From contig JAGSHA010000002.1 of the NCBI GenBank assembly GCA_023954795.1, positions 1 to 45,957 on the forward strand: 45,957 nt of DNA. Reading direction: 5' to 3'. The position numbers and the translations under genes were made by a program. This DNA comes from Oceanospirillaceae bacterium (GTDB lineage: Bacteria; Pseudomonadota; Gammaproteobacteria; Pseudomonadales; Balneatricaceae). The notes under the pieces are model-generated. The model did not search any database and had not been told where the DNA came from. It saw nothing but the letters and a program-made list of their open reading frames with translations. Shown here piece by piece: positions 1 to 8,752 of this stretch (the stretch's first letter is position 1; the number at the start of each line of letters is the position of its first letter).

Positions 1-75
1 CTAAGGCGTTTCACGTTAGCGCCTTTCCTCCGACTTCAAGCAAAGGCTCTTGTCATTGAAGCAAACCGCGATTTT

Positions 76-107
76 CGGGCGCCCGTCAGGGTAGCCCGTT
101 TTTTTTT
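76..107 (+). terminator. Rho-independent terminator
   Basis: CGGGC (76-80) pairs with GCCCG (94-98) and is followed directly by nine T residues (99-107). The orientation is rightward, so it would end a transcript entering from the left of the window. Confidence 0.65.
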
Positions 108-249
108 GTCTGAAAACCAGAGAGGTAGATACAAGAGTTTGAGCGCATCAGCCGTGATGATCGATGCTGAATGACATCTTGCTAGGCGGAGATTTACTGA
201 CTGCTTTGTCTTGCTGTAGGAGAAGGGCGAAGATTATAGATGTAAATAG

Positions 250-296
250 AAGGGTGATTTGCAGTCTATAACTGACAGATCACCCTCTATTTTTTA
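250..296. terminator. Hairpin terminator after trpB
   Basis: GGGTGAT (252-258) pairs with ATCACCC (279-285), with a further CAGT/ACTG pairing inside the loop. On the + strand a run of six Ts follows (290-295). On the minus strand the stem is followed by a shorter TTCTATTT tail, so it can also end the leftward trpB transcript, whose stop lies 17 bases away. Confidence 0.6.
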
Positions 297-312
297 TCGG
301 AGGTCTTAGGTC

Positions 313-1515
313 TTACAGACCCAGCTTATCAGCTACGTAGTCGGCGTCTTTATCGCCACGACCAGACAGGTTCACCAGAATCATTTGATCCGATGGCAGC
401 TCTGGGGCTTTACGCATAGCCCAAGCGACGGCATGAGAGCTTTCCAGCGCAGGAATGATGCCCTCAACGCGAGACAGTGTCATGAATGCGTTCAGACACT
501 CTTCATCGGTCACTGAATCATAGTCTACACGCCCTAAATCTTTCAGGTAGCTATGCTGTGGGCCCACACCCGGATAATCCAGGCCAGAGGCGATGGAGTG
601 AACTGGCATCGGTTCACCGTCTTCAGTTTCTAAGACATAACACTTCATACCATGAAGTTCGCTTGGTTTGCCCAGTGTTAGCGTGGCAGAGTGGTCTTTG
701 GTGTCGAGACCTTTACCTGCAGGTTCTACACCAACCAGTTTGACGTCTTTGTCATCCAGGAAGGCCGTGAATGCGCCCATCGCATTTGAGCCACCACCCA
801 CACAAGCGGTGATGTAGTTTGGCAGTTTGCCATGCGCGGTCATGAACTGTTCGCGAGCCTCGGTGCCGATAATGCTCTGGAAGTCACGTACCATTTTCGG
901 GAAAGGATGTGGGCCTACCACAGAACCAATCGCGTAGATGAAGTTCACCGGATCTTTCAGATACTCTTCGAACGCACTATCGACGGCATCCTTCAGCGTT
1001 GCCGTACCGCGGGTTACGGGTACCAGTTTACAGCCTAAGATTTTCATCTTAGTTACGTTCGGGTGTTCTTTTTCGATATCTACCTGGCCCATATGGATTT
1101 CACATGGGATACCCACCAAGGCACAGGCGGTTGCCAACGCGACACCGTGCTGACCCGCTCCGGTTTCAGCGATCACTTTGGTTTTACCCATGTATTTCGC
1201 CAGCAGGGCTTCACCCAGGCAGTGATTAATTTTGTGCGCGCCGGTGTGGTTCAGGTCTTCACGTTTCAGATAGATCTGAGCTCCGCCCAATTGAGCACTC
1301 AAGCGGCTGGCATGATAGACCGGGCTAGGACGACCTACATAGTCAGCGAACAGCGAGTCGAGTTCTTCCTGAAACTCAGGGGTCTGACGAATCTCTTCGT
1401 AGGCACCGTCGATCTCATCCATAATCTCTTTAAGTTCAGGTGGGATGATCTGGCCACCGTACTCACCAAAATAACCGTTGGCATCCGGCATTGCCGCAAA
1501 ATCGAACTTACTCAT
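313..1515 (-). CDS. trpB: Tryptophan synthase beta chain, solitary
   Basis: PLP enzyme joining indole and serine to make tryptophan. The protein is 401 residues from the ATG at 1515, which has an AGGT ribosome site; the longer reading with 25 extra residues has no family support. Visible: the PLP lysine in AHKIN (K95), the catalytic glutamate in AETGAGQHG (E117), the phosphate loop GGGSN (240-244) and the C-terminal SGRGDKD (S384). The KREDLNHTGAHKIN region marks it as the normal TrpB1 type rather than TrpB2. No trpA lies next to it: the downstream side is a terminator and the upstream neighbour is a chemotaxis receptor. Around the lysine it reads NHCLGEAL where most TrpBs have NNALGQAL. It may be a second, stand-alone TrpB that salvages indole, or the only TrpB with trpA elsewhere; the window cannot decide. 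Confidence 0.93.
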   Translation of the reverse strand: MSKFDFAAMPDANGYFGEYGGQIIPPELKEIMDEIDGAYEEIRQTPEFQEELDSLFADYVGRPSPVYHASRLSAQLGGAQIYLKREDLNHTGAHKINHCLGEALLAKYMGKTKVIAETGAGQHGVALATACALVGIPCEIHMGQVDIEKEHPNVTKMKILGCKLVPVTRGTATLKDAVDSAFEEYLKDPVNFIYAIGSVVGPHPFPKMVRDFQSIIGTEAREQFMTAHGKLPNYITACVGGGSNAMGAFTAFLDDKDVKLVGVEPAGKGLDTKDHSATLTLGKPSELHGMKCYVLETEDGEPMPVHSIASGLDYPGVGPQHSYLKDLGRVDYDSVTDEECLNAFMTLSRVEGIIPALESSHAVAWAMRKAPELPSDQMILVNLSGRGDKDADYVADKLGL

Positions 1516-1618
1516 GTTACCTCGCTGTAAATCTTTTTGATCTTTTTGTATCGCAAAAAAGAATATAAAGCGGTTGGCAGGGCCTGCCAACCATTCAGAT
1601 CAAATATTTGTGCCGGTC

Positions 1619-3271
1619 TTAGCTTTTGGCAGGCCAGTATCCAACGCGGAATCCGCCCCAATGACGCCCGTTGACGAAAATCGGTACAGATAGGTCGTGC
1701 ATGATTTCGCCCGTGTCGCGCTTATAGGTTTGCAGAAGCATACGTTCAGTATGGCATCCGCAGCGTGCACCGGTGCGGTCATTAAAGAGACGTTTGCTGC
1801 GGCTTTTGACGAGGTCGGTTTTATAGTCTCCGGTTGGAGGGTGGGCAAACTGGTTGTTGTGAGTTGGCACGTAGCCGTTGGGGTCAGTAACAATGGCGTA
1901 GACAAGATCGCTGTTGTCATTCAATGCGGCTTCTTGCACCGATGGTAAAGCACGATCGGTATATTGATCGAAACGGGTGGTGTATTTCTGCGGATTAGTG
2001 CCATCAACGGGCTGATAATCGCGATCAAACAGGTCCGCTTCGCTAAGAGAGCCAGAACGAATTTCATTTTCAAAAACTTCGGAAATTTTGTCAGCGCAAC
2101 GACGGGCTGCTTCATAGAAACTCTTGTGGAAGTTTGTTTCGGTATGCTCCGCCAGCACTGCGCTTGAAACTTCGGCAACCTCCATCAGCGATGAAGCCTG
2201 ATTGGCCAAGACACGTACTTCATCATCACTGGATATAATTTCAGATCGAATCTTCTGAATCGACGTAGAGATCATTTCCAGGTTGTCCTGATTGTTTGAG
2301 GCGCCGCCGGCAATAATCGAAATCTGCTCTTCGACCGCTGCGGATTGGGAGGAGATCCCGCCAAGTTGCTGGCTGACTTCCGACATAATACGGCTACTGT
2401 CTTCAACATTGCCGGAAAGGGTTGTAATGCGTGACACCACCTGACGCGTTTCTAATTGTATCTCGTCGACGATGGTTTCCACTTCACCGGTTGCACCTGC
2501 TGTACGTGCAGCCAATTGGCGAACTTCATCGGCTACGACGGCAAATCCCCGGCCGTGATCACCGGCACGGGCTGCTTCGATTGCCGCATTCAGTGCCAGC
2601 AAGTTTGTTTGCTCCGCGATCTCTTCAATGACTTTAGTGACGCTCTGGATTTGATTAGATTTTTCGTTTAGCTGTTCAATCAGCCGAAGCGTTTCACCAC
2701 TTTGTTCGTTTAATTGATCAATTTTGTACAGCGCTTGCTCCAGCGATGTTTGTCCCTGCTCGCAGGTATCTTTGGCGTGTTTAGCCAGTTCTGCTGCCCG
2801 AGAGGCCTGATCGGCAGATTGTTGCACGGTTTCTGTCATGTTCTGAGAGTTGTCGGCAATCTGTGCGATCTCTCGTACCTGTACATCCAGTTTGGCGCGC
2901 AGATTATCCGCTGAAAATGATACTTCGGCAGCCGCAATGGCGTTGGAGTTTGTTTTTGCAGAGAGCAGGTCGCTGATGGTTCGGCCGCGCTGAAATCCCA
3001 ACACCAGTGACTGCAGGGCCGGCAGAGAATAACTGTCTTCAGCTGTTCGACGTCCTTCGGCGGCATCGGTTGTCTGATTGAGGAAGGGCGCTACAACCGT
3101 GCGATGAATTACGAGCTGAGTGATTGCACAGCTAATAAAAGCGACAACGATGATGAGTACAATAACGGAGATAGGGACATCCACTACAAATGCTGCCAGG
3201 GCAGCCAGTGCGGCAAGTCCAAAGACAATACTAAAACTTTTGAGATAATTGCCGGATACAGTGTTGTTCAT
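1619..3271 (-). CDS. Methyl-accepting chemotaxis protein with C-terminal sensor-like domain
   Basis: Chemotaxis receptor of 550 residues. Two hydrophobic segments near residues 12-30 and 33-53 form a membrane hairpin with almost no periplasmic loop, so sensing is probably cytoplasmic or in the membrane. A long coiled coil follows, with the highly conserved signalling tip at about 217-255 (EQTNLLALNAAIEAARAG), which contacts CheA and CheW. After the signalling domain a further ~170-residue region (about 380-550) resembles the Cache-like C-terminal domain of a known receptor subgroup, ending in LSVPIFVNGRHWGGFRVGY. Its GARCGCHTE stretch holds C504, C506 and H507, which may bind metal or respond to redox; that is inference. 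The upstream ribosome site is weak. The gene appears monocistronic, and the ligand is unknown. Confidence 0.9.
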   Translation of the reverse strand: MNNTVSGNYLKSFSIVFGLAALAALAAFVVDVPISVIVLIIVVAFISCAITQLVIHRTVVAPFLNQTTDAAEGRRTAEDSYSLPALQSLVLGFQRGRTISDLLSAKTNSNAIAAAEVSFSADNLRAKLDVQVREIAQIADNSQNMTETVQQSADQASRAAELAKHAKDTCEQGQTSLEQALYKIDQLNEQSGETLRLIEQLNEKSNQIQSVTKVIEEIAEQTNLLALNAAIEAARAGDHGRGFAVVADEVRQLAARTAGATGEVETIVDEIQLETRQVVSRITTLSGNVEDSSRIMSEVSQQLGGISSQSAAVEEQISIIAGGASNNQDNLEMISTSIQKIRSEIISSDDEVRVLANQASSLMEVAEVSSAVLAEHTETNFHKSFYEAARRCADKISEVFENEIRSGSLSEADLFDRDYQPVDGTNPQKYTTRFDQYTDRALPSVQEAALNDNSDLVYAIVTDPNGYVPTHNNQFAHPPTGDYKTDLVKSRSKRLFNDRTGARCGCHTERMLLQTYKRDTGEIMHDLSVPIFVNGRHWGGFRVGYWPAKS

Positions 3272-3375
3272 CTATGGAACCCATGCATATTGTTTTTATG
3301 GGGGGACATAGAGGGAAGAATAACACCACAAAAAATAATGCCATTCGGACTTTAGTAGTATTTTCTGGCTGGAAC

Positions 3376-3720
3376 TTAGTTGAAATCGAAGCCGAGTTGA
3401 ATTTCATCTCGTTTAGCCGGACGAAATCCGCGTTGTTTCTGCTCGCGATTGATCTCTTTGAGTAAATTTCTGCCGGCTTGGTATGAACGTGCAACGGTAT
3501 GTGTGACTGTGCCGTCGTTACAGGTACTATCTCCCCAGCACTGAGTGACAATCCAGTCACCGATCAGATCCTGATAGAGGCGCACGATGTAATATTCTTG
3601 CTCTTTTCGCCAGCGTACGATCAACTGAGTGTTACCGTTTAATGAACTGCAGCAATGTGGAAATAATAAGTCGGCGCATTGAGCCTGAATCTTGTGAATT
3701 TGTAAAGCCTGAAAGCCCAT
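3376..3720 (-). CDS. WGR-like domain small protein
   Basis: A 114-residue protein. The central part (about 34-100) follows the WGR pattern: an RW...YYIVRLYQDLIGDW strand, then QCWGD, a Gly-rich turn, and a helix ending in REQKQRGFRP. WGR modules occur in PARPs and as stand-alone bacterial proteins of unknown role, often presumed to bind nucleic acid. The N-terminal 30 residues are not typical and the ATG at 3720 has no clear ribosome site, so the true start is uncertain. It is divergent from pdxB, sharing the short gap 3721-3753. Confidence 0.7.
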   Translation of the reverse strand: MGFQALQIHKIQAQCADLLFPHCCSSLNGNTQLIVRWRKEQEYYIVRLYQDLIGDWIVTQCWGDSTCNDGTVTHTVARSYQAGRNLLKEINREQKQRGFRPAKRDEIQLGFDFN

Positions 3721-3753
3721 TTACAGGCGCTTTTGAGCGAATTGGTAGGGTAA

Positions 3754-4905
3754 ATGAAGTTAAACATCGTAGCTGATGAAAATATGCCTTTGGTTGAGGA
3801 AATATTCTCTGAATTTGGCAATGTAACGCGTGTAGCAGGGCGGAACATGAGTTCCGCTGATGTATGTGATGCGGATTTACTGTTGGTTCGCTCGGTCACT
3901 CAGGTGAATGAAACGTTACTGACGAAGGCATCTCCAAAGTTTATCGGCACTGCAACAATTGGCACCGACCATATTGATTCTGAGTATCTGCAGCAGCAGG
4001 GCATCGCTTTCAGCAGTGCCCCGGGTTGTAATGCAGATGCGGTGGTGGAGTATGTCCTCAGTGCGATCTTTCATCTGGCCCAGACGCAGGGCTTTGATCC
4101 CGCGGAACGTACCTGGGGCATTATTGGTGTGGGTAATGTTGGCGGGCGACTGCAGAGACGCTTACTGGGCTTGGGATACAATGTGCTGATCAATGATCCG
4201 CCGCGGGAAGCAAACGGGGATACTGGCTTTGTGGCGTTGGATCAGGTGTTGAGTGAAGCGGATGTGGTTTGTATGCATACGCCACTGACGCGCGAAGGAG
4301 ATCATCCCAGTTATCATCTGCTGGCTGAGCCAGAGCTGCAACGACTCAAACCGAACACGATCTTGCTCAATGCGGGGCGTGGTCCGGTTATCAACAATGC
4401 TGATTTATTGAAGCTAAAAAGCCAAAGAGATGACCTGACACTGATCCTGGATGTCTGGGAGCACGAGCCAGTCGTTAATCCCGCATTAGCCGCAGTGACC
4501 GAGATTGCGACACCTCATATCGCAGGTTACAGTCATGACGGTAAAATTCGTGGCACCTTTATGTTGTACGAAGCCTGTTGTCAGGCGCTTGGGATAAAAC
4601 AGACGAAAACTCTGGAAGATTTTCTGCCAGAGCCTGCGATTAAACAGGTTGTGGTTAATGGTGATGTGACTGCACTGGATCTGATTCGTCTACGCTACGA
4701 CCCGTATCGGGACGACCGTGATCTTCGTCGCACATTACATGAAGACGCGGAAACGCGTGCCTTGTCATTTGATCGTTTGCGTAAGCAGTATCCGCAGCGA
4801 AGGGAATTCAGCTCGTTACAGGTTATCGGAGAGATGAACGAAACCCTTCGACAGCAAGCGCGTGCGCTTGGATTTAAAGTCGCAGCAAATTCGAAAATCC
4901 CTTAA
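3754..4905 (+). CDS. pdxB: Erythronate-4-phosphate dehydrogenase
   Basis: NAD-dependent oxidation of 4-phospho-D-erythronate, the second step of the DXP-dependent vitamin B6 pathway. The protein has 383 residues, normal for PdxB. It starts MKLNIVADENMP, typical of the family. Visible: the Rossmann motif GVGNVGG (125-131) and the D-2-hydroxyacid dehydrogenase catalytic set R209 (NAGRG), E238 (DVWEHEP) and H255 (TPHIAGYS). The C-terminal ~90 residues match the PdxB dimerisation domain. A PilZ gene follows after about 45 bases. Confidence 0.95.
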   Translation: MKLNIVADENMPLVEEIFSEFGNVTRVAGRNMSSADVCDADLLLVRSVTQVNETLLTKASPKFIGTATIGTDHIDSEYLQQQGIAFSSAPGCNADAVVEYVLSAIFHLAQTQGFDPAERTWGIIGVGNVGGRLQRRLLGLGYNVLINDPPREANGDTGFVALDQVLSEADVVCMHTPLTREGDHPSYHLLAEPELQRLKPNTILLNAGRGPVINNADLLKLKSQRDDLTLILDVWEHEPVVNPALAAVTEIATPHIAGYSHDGKIRGTFMLYEACCQALGIKQTKTLEDFLPEPAIKQVVVNGDVTALDLIRLRYDPYRDDRDLRRTLHEDAETRALSFDRLRKQYPQRREFSSLQVIGEMNETLRQQARALGFKVAANSKIP

Positions 4906-4950
4906 GCTAGTTGGCCTTTTGTTCACCCTCTGAGTATTAGACTGACATTG

Positions 4951-5664
4951 ATGAAAGAAGCGCTGAAAAAGCTTCCGGACAGCCCTACATTGGCTGAGCT
5001 GAAACCTCAGGTTGGAGAGAAAATCCAGCTAGAGTTACGTTCACCAACCGGGCGGATTAGCTCACGCCTTTTGGGGTTTAAAGAGGGTGCAAGTTTGATG
5101 GTGACGGCGGTCTCTACCAGCGGACGTGTGCCGATGGTTAAAGAAGGCCAGCGCCTGAATGCGCGTATGATCAGCGGAAACTACATCGCGGCCTTCAGTA
5201 CGCGCATCCTGAAAATCCAAAATACCCCGTTTACCTATTGGCACCTGGAATATCCGCAGCAGTTGGAAGTACGCCGGATTCGCAAACACACACGTGTGCC
5301 TGTCAGCCTCAAAGTATCCATGGACGAATATGAAGAGGGCCGCTCTACGGTGGGTATTTGGCCTTGCAGTGGCTTCTGTACCGATATTTCGCTGGTGGGA
5401 GCCTGTATCGAGGTTTCGTCTCCCCTGGGGAAAATAGGTGATCAGCTCTACCTGACGCTTAGGGTATCGGTGGCTGATATTGATCAGGTCATTCTGGCGC
5501 CGATTGTCATTCGTAATATAAATCAGATCGAAACAGACCCAGTGAACGTATACCGTCATGGGGTTGAGTTTCTTGAATTAGATGAAGATACCCGTCTGAT
5601 TCTGGCAAGTTTTGTTTATCAGCAATTCCTGGTTGAAACCGGGAGTCTTGATGAACTGGGATAG
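4951..5664 (+). CDS. YcgR-like PilZ domain protein (c-di-GMP receptor)
   Basis: A 237-residue protein with an N-terminal YcgR/PilZN-type beta domain (about 15-100) and a C-terminal PilZ domain (about 105-235). The c-di-GMP binding signature is complete: an arginine cluster RRIRKHTR (108-115), then TDISLVGACIE with D145, S147 and G150. Proteins of this build brake flagella or change surface behaviour when c-di-GMP rises. I chose the ATG at 4951; a TTG codon at 4948 is also in frame. It sits 11 bases upstream of the NAD-kinase-like gene, probably co-transcribed. Its signal could come from a cyclase such as the one at 17254 (inference). Confidence 0.88.
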   Translation: MKEALKKLPDSPTLAELKPQVGEKIQLELRSPTGRISSRLLGFKEGASLMVTAVSTSGRVPMVKEGQRLNARMISGNYIAAFSTRILKIQNTPFTYWHLEYPQQLEVRRIRKHTRVPVSLKVSMDEYEEGRSTVGIWPCSGFCTDISLVGACIEVSSPLGKIGDQLYLTLRVSVADIDQVILAPIVIRNINQIETDPVNVYRHGVEFLELDEDTRLILASFVYQQFLVETGSLDELG

Positions 5665-5675
5665 AGGTAGGTTAC

Positions 5676-6788
5676 GTGTTTAGACTGGGCTTGATTGTTA
5701 ATCCACTGGCAGGTGTTGGTGGCAGCGTTGCACTAAAAGGCAGTGATGGTGAAGAGACGGCGCGCAAAGCGCTGGAGCTGGGTGCAGAACCTAAAGCGAA
5801 TCTGCGTACCTTGCAGGCGTTGGACGTGCTCAAAGGGCTGGACCTGAAAATTGTCACCTATCCGGCGGAGATGGGTGAGCAGGTGGCGCGTGATGCGGGG
5901 TTTGAGCCTGAGGTGATTGGCAGTATTAGCAGTGGCGTAACGTCTTCTGAGGACACTGAGCGAGCCGCGAAAGAGATCGTAGAGCATGGCGTTGACCTGA
6001 TCCTGTTTGCGGGAGGTGATGGTACTGCGCGGAATATTTGTAACTCTCTGAACGATAGCTTTCCGGTGTTAGGCATTCCGGCGGGCGTTAAGATTCATTC
6101 CGGTGTGTATGCGGTGACACCTAAGGCAGCAGGCGAAATTGTTGCGATGTTGGTCCGGGGTGAGTTGGTGACGTTGGGTGACCAGGAAGTGCGAGATATT
6201 GACGAAGCTGCATTCAGGACCGGTGTTGTGCGCGCCAAGTATTATGGTGAGTTACAGGTACCACAAGAGCATCGTTATCTGCAGCATGTCAAAAACGGCG
6301 CTAAAGAAAGTGAAGAGCTGGTGCTGGATGATATCGCTGCGGATTTCGTTGAAAGCATGGAAGATGATGTGCGCTACATCATGGGATCAGGCACCACTGT
6401 ACAGGCGTTGATGGACGAACTGGGCTTAGGCAATACTTTGCTGGGTGTTGATCTGATCGAGAATGGTGAAGTGATTGCTGCCGACTGTACGGCTGAGCAG
6501 TTGCTTGAACTCACCGAAGGCGTTGAGAGTCGATTGGTTATCACCGTCATCGGTGGACAAGGGCATATTATCGGGCGTGGTAATCAGCAGTTAAGCCCCG
6601 AGTTATTAACACGCCTGGGTAAAGAGAGCGTCATCGTCGTCGCGACAAAAACCAAATTACGCGAACTGGATGGTCGTCCGCTCATCGTTGATAGCGGTGA
6701 TACAGACGTCAATAAGCAATTGTCAGGCGTGATTCCGGTGCGCACCGGGTACCACGATTCAGTGCTCTACCGTGTGGCGGATATCTGA
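5676..6788 (+). CDS. ATP-NAD/AcoX kinase family protein
   Basis: A 370-residue protein of the COG3199 group, related to NAD kinase and AcoX. The glycine-rich kinase signature GGDGT is at 113-117, with a nucleotide-like start GLIVNPLAGVGG at 5-16. It is longer than and distinct from the true NadK at 19343. The substrate is not settled for this family, and the alignment to NAD kinase does not prove NAD phosphorylation. The start is GTG at 5676 with AGAGGTAGG just before it. It follows the PilZ gene by 11 bases. Confidence 0.85.
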   Translation: MFRLGLIVNPLAGVGGSVALKGSDGEETARKALELGAEPKANLRTLQALDVLKGLDLKIVTYPAEMGEQVARDAGFEPEVIGSISSGVTSSEDTERAAKEIVEHGVDLILFAGGDGTARNICNSLNDSFPVLGIPAGVKIHSGVYAVTPKAAGEIVAMLVRGELVTLGDQEVRDIDEAAFRTGVVRAKYYGELQVPQEHRYLQHVKNGAKESEELVLDDIAADFVESMEDDVRYIMGSGTTVQALMDELGLGNTLLGVDLIENGEVIAADCTAEQLLELTEGVESRLVITVIGGQGHIIGRGNQQLSPELLTRLGKESVIVVATKTKLRELDGRPLIVDSGDTDVNKQLSGVIPVRTGYHDSVLYRVADI

Positions 6789-6832
6789 TCCGCCCGCTAA
6801 GCTGAAATAGGCATCTGTGGCGGAGGGCTGAC

Positions 6833-7084
6833 ATGCTATTTCATTGGTTGCGATTTTTAATTTTGCTGATGGCGCCTGTCTGGATGCATGATCGTACACC
6901 TGATGAAAGGCATTTCTTTCGCCGCCGCTTTACCCTTAAACATTATAAAAAGCGTAAGAAAGTACGTTACATCTGGTTATCCGCAATTTCTGTGTGGCTG
7001 ATTAATCCTACCTTGCCGATGATGATCTTCGTCTGTTTGTTATCAACATTTCTGTCCTTCAGTTTACTGGACGAATCTTCCTGA
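6833..7084 (+). CDS. Small two-helix membrane protein, unknown
   Basis: An 83-residue protein with a hydrophobic N-terminal segment (about 2-16), a strongly basic middle (FFRRRF, KHYKKRKKVR at about 28-45), and a C-terminal hydrophobic stretch (about 46-77). A good ribosome site (GGAGGG) precedes the ATG. I do not recognise the family. It is probably an inner-membrane protein with the basic loop in the cytoplasm. It lies 44 bases after the NAD-kinase-like gene in the same direction. Confidence 0.6.
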   Translation: MLFHWLRFLILLMAPVWMHDRTPDERHFFRRRFTLKHYKKRKKVRYIWLSAISVWLINPTLPMMIFVCLLSTFLSFSLLDESS

Positions 7085-7153
7085 AACTTTTCTGTCATAA
7101 GCGCGCTGTACAGTCTCCGCAAAGTTTATCGTACTGACTTCAAGAGGCTTGAG

Positions 7154-7720
7154 ATGAAAAAACTGATTGCTGGTGCCATGATTGCAGGTGCCCTGATGAG
7201 CGTTTACGGCTGCCAGTCTACAGCGACTAAAGAGACGGCTAAGCCGGTTGCTGAAGCTCCAACACTGAACAACGATGACCTGTATGAAGTGGTTCAGGAA
7301 GGTCGTTACTATGTATTTGATGATTTTAAAACGTACCAGTCTTTCCTGACAGTTGGTGAAACGTCTTACCGAAAAGTGTTTATCGGTGGCGGCCCACACG
7401 GTGAAACCCTGGTGCATGGCCTGATGGGTAAGGATAAGAAAAAGCTGTCTGGTATCGCGGGTGTAGAGATGTTCGCGGGTAAGATGGAAGCGGCTGAAGA
7501 CTTCTACGGCGAAATGCGCGGCGAAGATGGCCGTCTATATGTCTTCAACAGCCTGAAAGATATGGAAGATCTGCGTAAGGTTGGCGAAGCACCCTATCGC
7601 TTCACTCAGATTGGTGCAGGCCCTCAGGGGCAGACGGTTGTATTCGTGCTGAACAAAGGCAACAAGAAAAAAGAACCCGTTGCACTGGTTAGCCGTTTTA
7701 AGGCGATGAACAGCCTGTAA
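7154..7720 (+). CDS. Lipoprotein with two tandem homologous repeats
   Basis: A 188-residue protein with a signal peptide and lipobox VYGC (C20), so it is lipid-anchored. The mature part is an internal duplication: residues about 43-97 and 117-173 align (EGRYYVFDDFKTYQSF with DGRLYVFNSLKDMEDL; VGETSYR with VGEAPYR; IGGGPHGETLV with IGAGPQGQTVV; each ends in KKK). I do not recognise a named family. A strong terminator follows at 7743-7771. An envelope location is likely; function is unknown. Confidence 0.85.
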   Translation: MKKLIAGAMIAGALMSVYGCQSTATKETAKPVAEAPTLNNDDLYEVVQEGRYYVFDDFKTYQSFLTVGETSYRKVFIGGGPHGETLVHGLMGKDKKKLSGIAGVEMFAGKMEAAEDFYGEMRGEDGRLYVFNSLKDMEDLRKVGEAPYRFTQIGAGPQGQTVVFVLNKGNKKKEPVALVSRFKAMNSL

Positions 7721-7742
7721 GCCGCATCCTCTGTTGATACTG

Positions 7743-7771
7743 AAAAAGGGCCATCGTCAGGCCCTTTTTTT
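7743..7771. terminator. Bidirectional rho-independent terminator
   Basis: GGGCC (7748-7752) pairs with GGCCC (7760-7764) around a seven-base loop, flanked by five As on the left and seven Ts on the right. It serves the rightward duplicated lipoprotein gene and can serve the leftward lipoprotein gene that stops at 7803. Confidence 0.9.
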
Positions 7772-7802
7772 GTTTCTGTCTTTCCGTGCGAAAACATCTG
7801 TA

Positions 7803-8210
7803 TCAGCGAACTTCCAATCTCGCATCTACGCTACTGTCTGCCATTAGGGTGAGTAAGGCGGTCATTGGCTTCTCAGAGATGTTCTCTCCTGCAGGTACAA
7901 CAAACGGAGCTGTTTCATGTGCAATGCCGTTTTGTACCCAAGACACGGTGACAGGGTTACCTTCGTATTCCCGTACCGGGAAGCGCGTTGAACATTGGGT
8001 ACCTGCCAGAATCGTCCCGCAATAAAACTTCCCACCAAAAGCTTCTACCAGGATCGTCACCTCGTGTGCGGTTGCATTGCTGTTGTTGGCCAGTACTACG
8101 GTGTTTATCTGAGGTTTCGGTTGAAATAGGGAGGTCGCACATCCCGTTAGAACCATCGCGGCAAGTACTAAAGCCAGCAGGCTTTTGCTGCGGATTAAGA
8201 GCTTTTTCAT
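7803..8210 (-). CDS. Small lipoprotein, unknown function
   Basis: A 135-residue protein with a signal peptide and lipobox VLTGC (C24). The mature part looks all-beta and starts with a strand INTVVLANNSNATAHEVTILVEAF. It contains two further cysteines (YCGT, QCST) that could form a disulfide in the periplasm. I chose the ATG at 8210, preceded by GGAGATC, over the longer reading to 8255. The family is not recognised. It converges on the duplicated lipoprotein gene and shares its terminator. Confidence 0.8.
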   Translation of the reverse strand: MKKLLIRSKSLLALVLAAMVLTGCATSLFQPKPQINTVVLANNSNATAHEVTILVEAFGGKFYCGTILAGTQCSTRFPVREYEGNPVTVSWVQNGIAHETAPFVVPAGENISEKPMTALLTLMADSSVDARLEVR

Positions 8211-8314
8211 CTGATCTCCATGATGATCTGGGAAAGAAATTAGATCGAGTAACAAGGGTAGGGACCACGAAGTGGGTCTGATGTTGCACTGTGATGAGAA
8301 GAATATACTCTGAA

Positions 8315-8671
8315 TTAATTCTCCGGGGGAATCATCCGAATCGGTTGTTGGCTGATGTCTTCCTGTGCGGAGTAATATTCTGCAATGTCTTCAATTTGCT
8401 GGTCAGTGAGTTTGAAGGTCACTTTCGACATCATACTGTCGGGAACGATCTGTTCGCGATGGCCTTTGAGTTTGCTGACAATTTGCTGCTTGGTCATCGT
8501 ATTGAGTGGGGGCCAGCCGGGAATGGCGGCATTGCCGGTACGCTGGTGGCATTGGCTGCAAGCGTTCAATACATCGGGAGGAGTGTCGTCTTCTCCTCCG
8601 ATAGCCATGGATGTCATCAAAAACAGGCTTGAGAAAAGCGAAACGGTTTTAATGTATTTGAAGTTGGCCAT
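8315..8671 (-). CDS. Monohaem class I cytochrome c
   Basis: A 118-residue secreted protein. Signal peptide about 1-25, haem site CSQCH (C38, C41, H42), and a downstream methionine pair in PDSMMSKV as the likely sixth ligand. A C-terminal helix LTDQQIEDIAEYYSAQ is typical of c553/c4-like cytochromes. It should carry electrons in the periplasm; the partner is not shown by the context. The start at 8671 gives a proper signal peptide; the longer reading to 8707 does not. Confidence 0.88.
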   Translation of the reverse strand: MANFKYIKTVSLFSSLFLMTSMAIGGEDDTPPDVLNACSQCHQRTGNAAIPGWPPLNTMTKQQIVSKLKGHREQIVPDSMMSKVTFKLTDQQIEDIAEYYSAQEDISQQPIRMIPPEN

Positions 8672-8752
8672 CGGTCTGATCCCTTTTAAAGGGAGTATAG
8701 ACAGCAATAGCTATGGCGGATGACGTTGTTTGTAAGATTGTGGATCTGTATC

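Larger units (their letters stand above)
1..312. other. Gene-free left edge with two hairpin terminators
   Basis: I see no convincing gene here. A hairpin (AAGGCG at 3-8 with CGCCTT at 20-25) is followed by a GC-rich hairpin with a nine-T run ending near 107, so a rightward transcript from outside the window probably ends here. A second hairpin lies at 252-285, just past the end of the leftward trpB. Positions 110-250 hold no ORF longer than a few codons that I would defend. Confidence 0.5.

Noticed and set aside
1..14. Start of a leftward gene (GTG AAA CGC CTT at 14-1)
   Set aside because: Only 14 bases are visible and the GGAGG upstream is too far from the GTG; not enough to call a gene.
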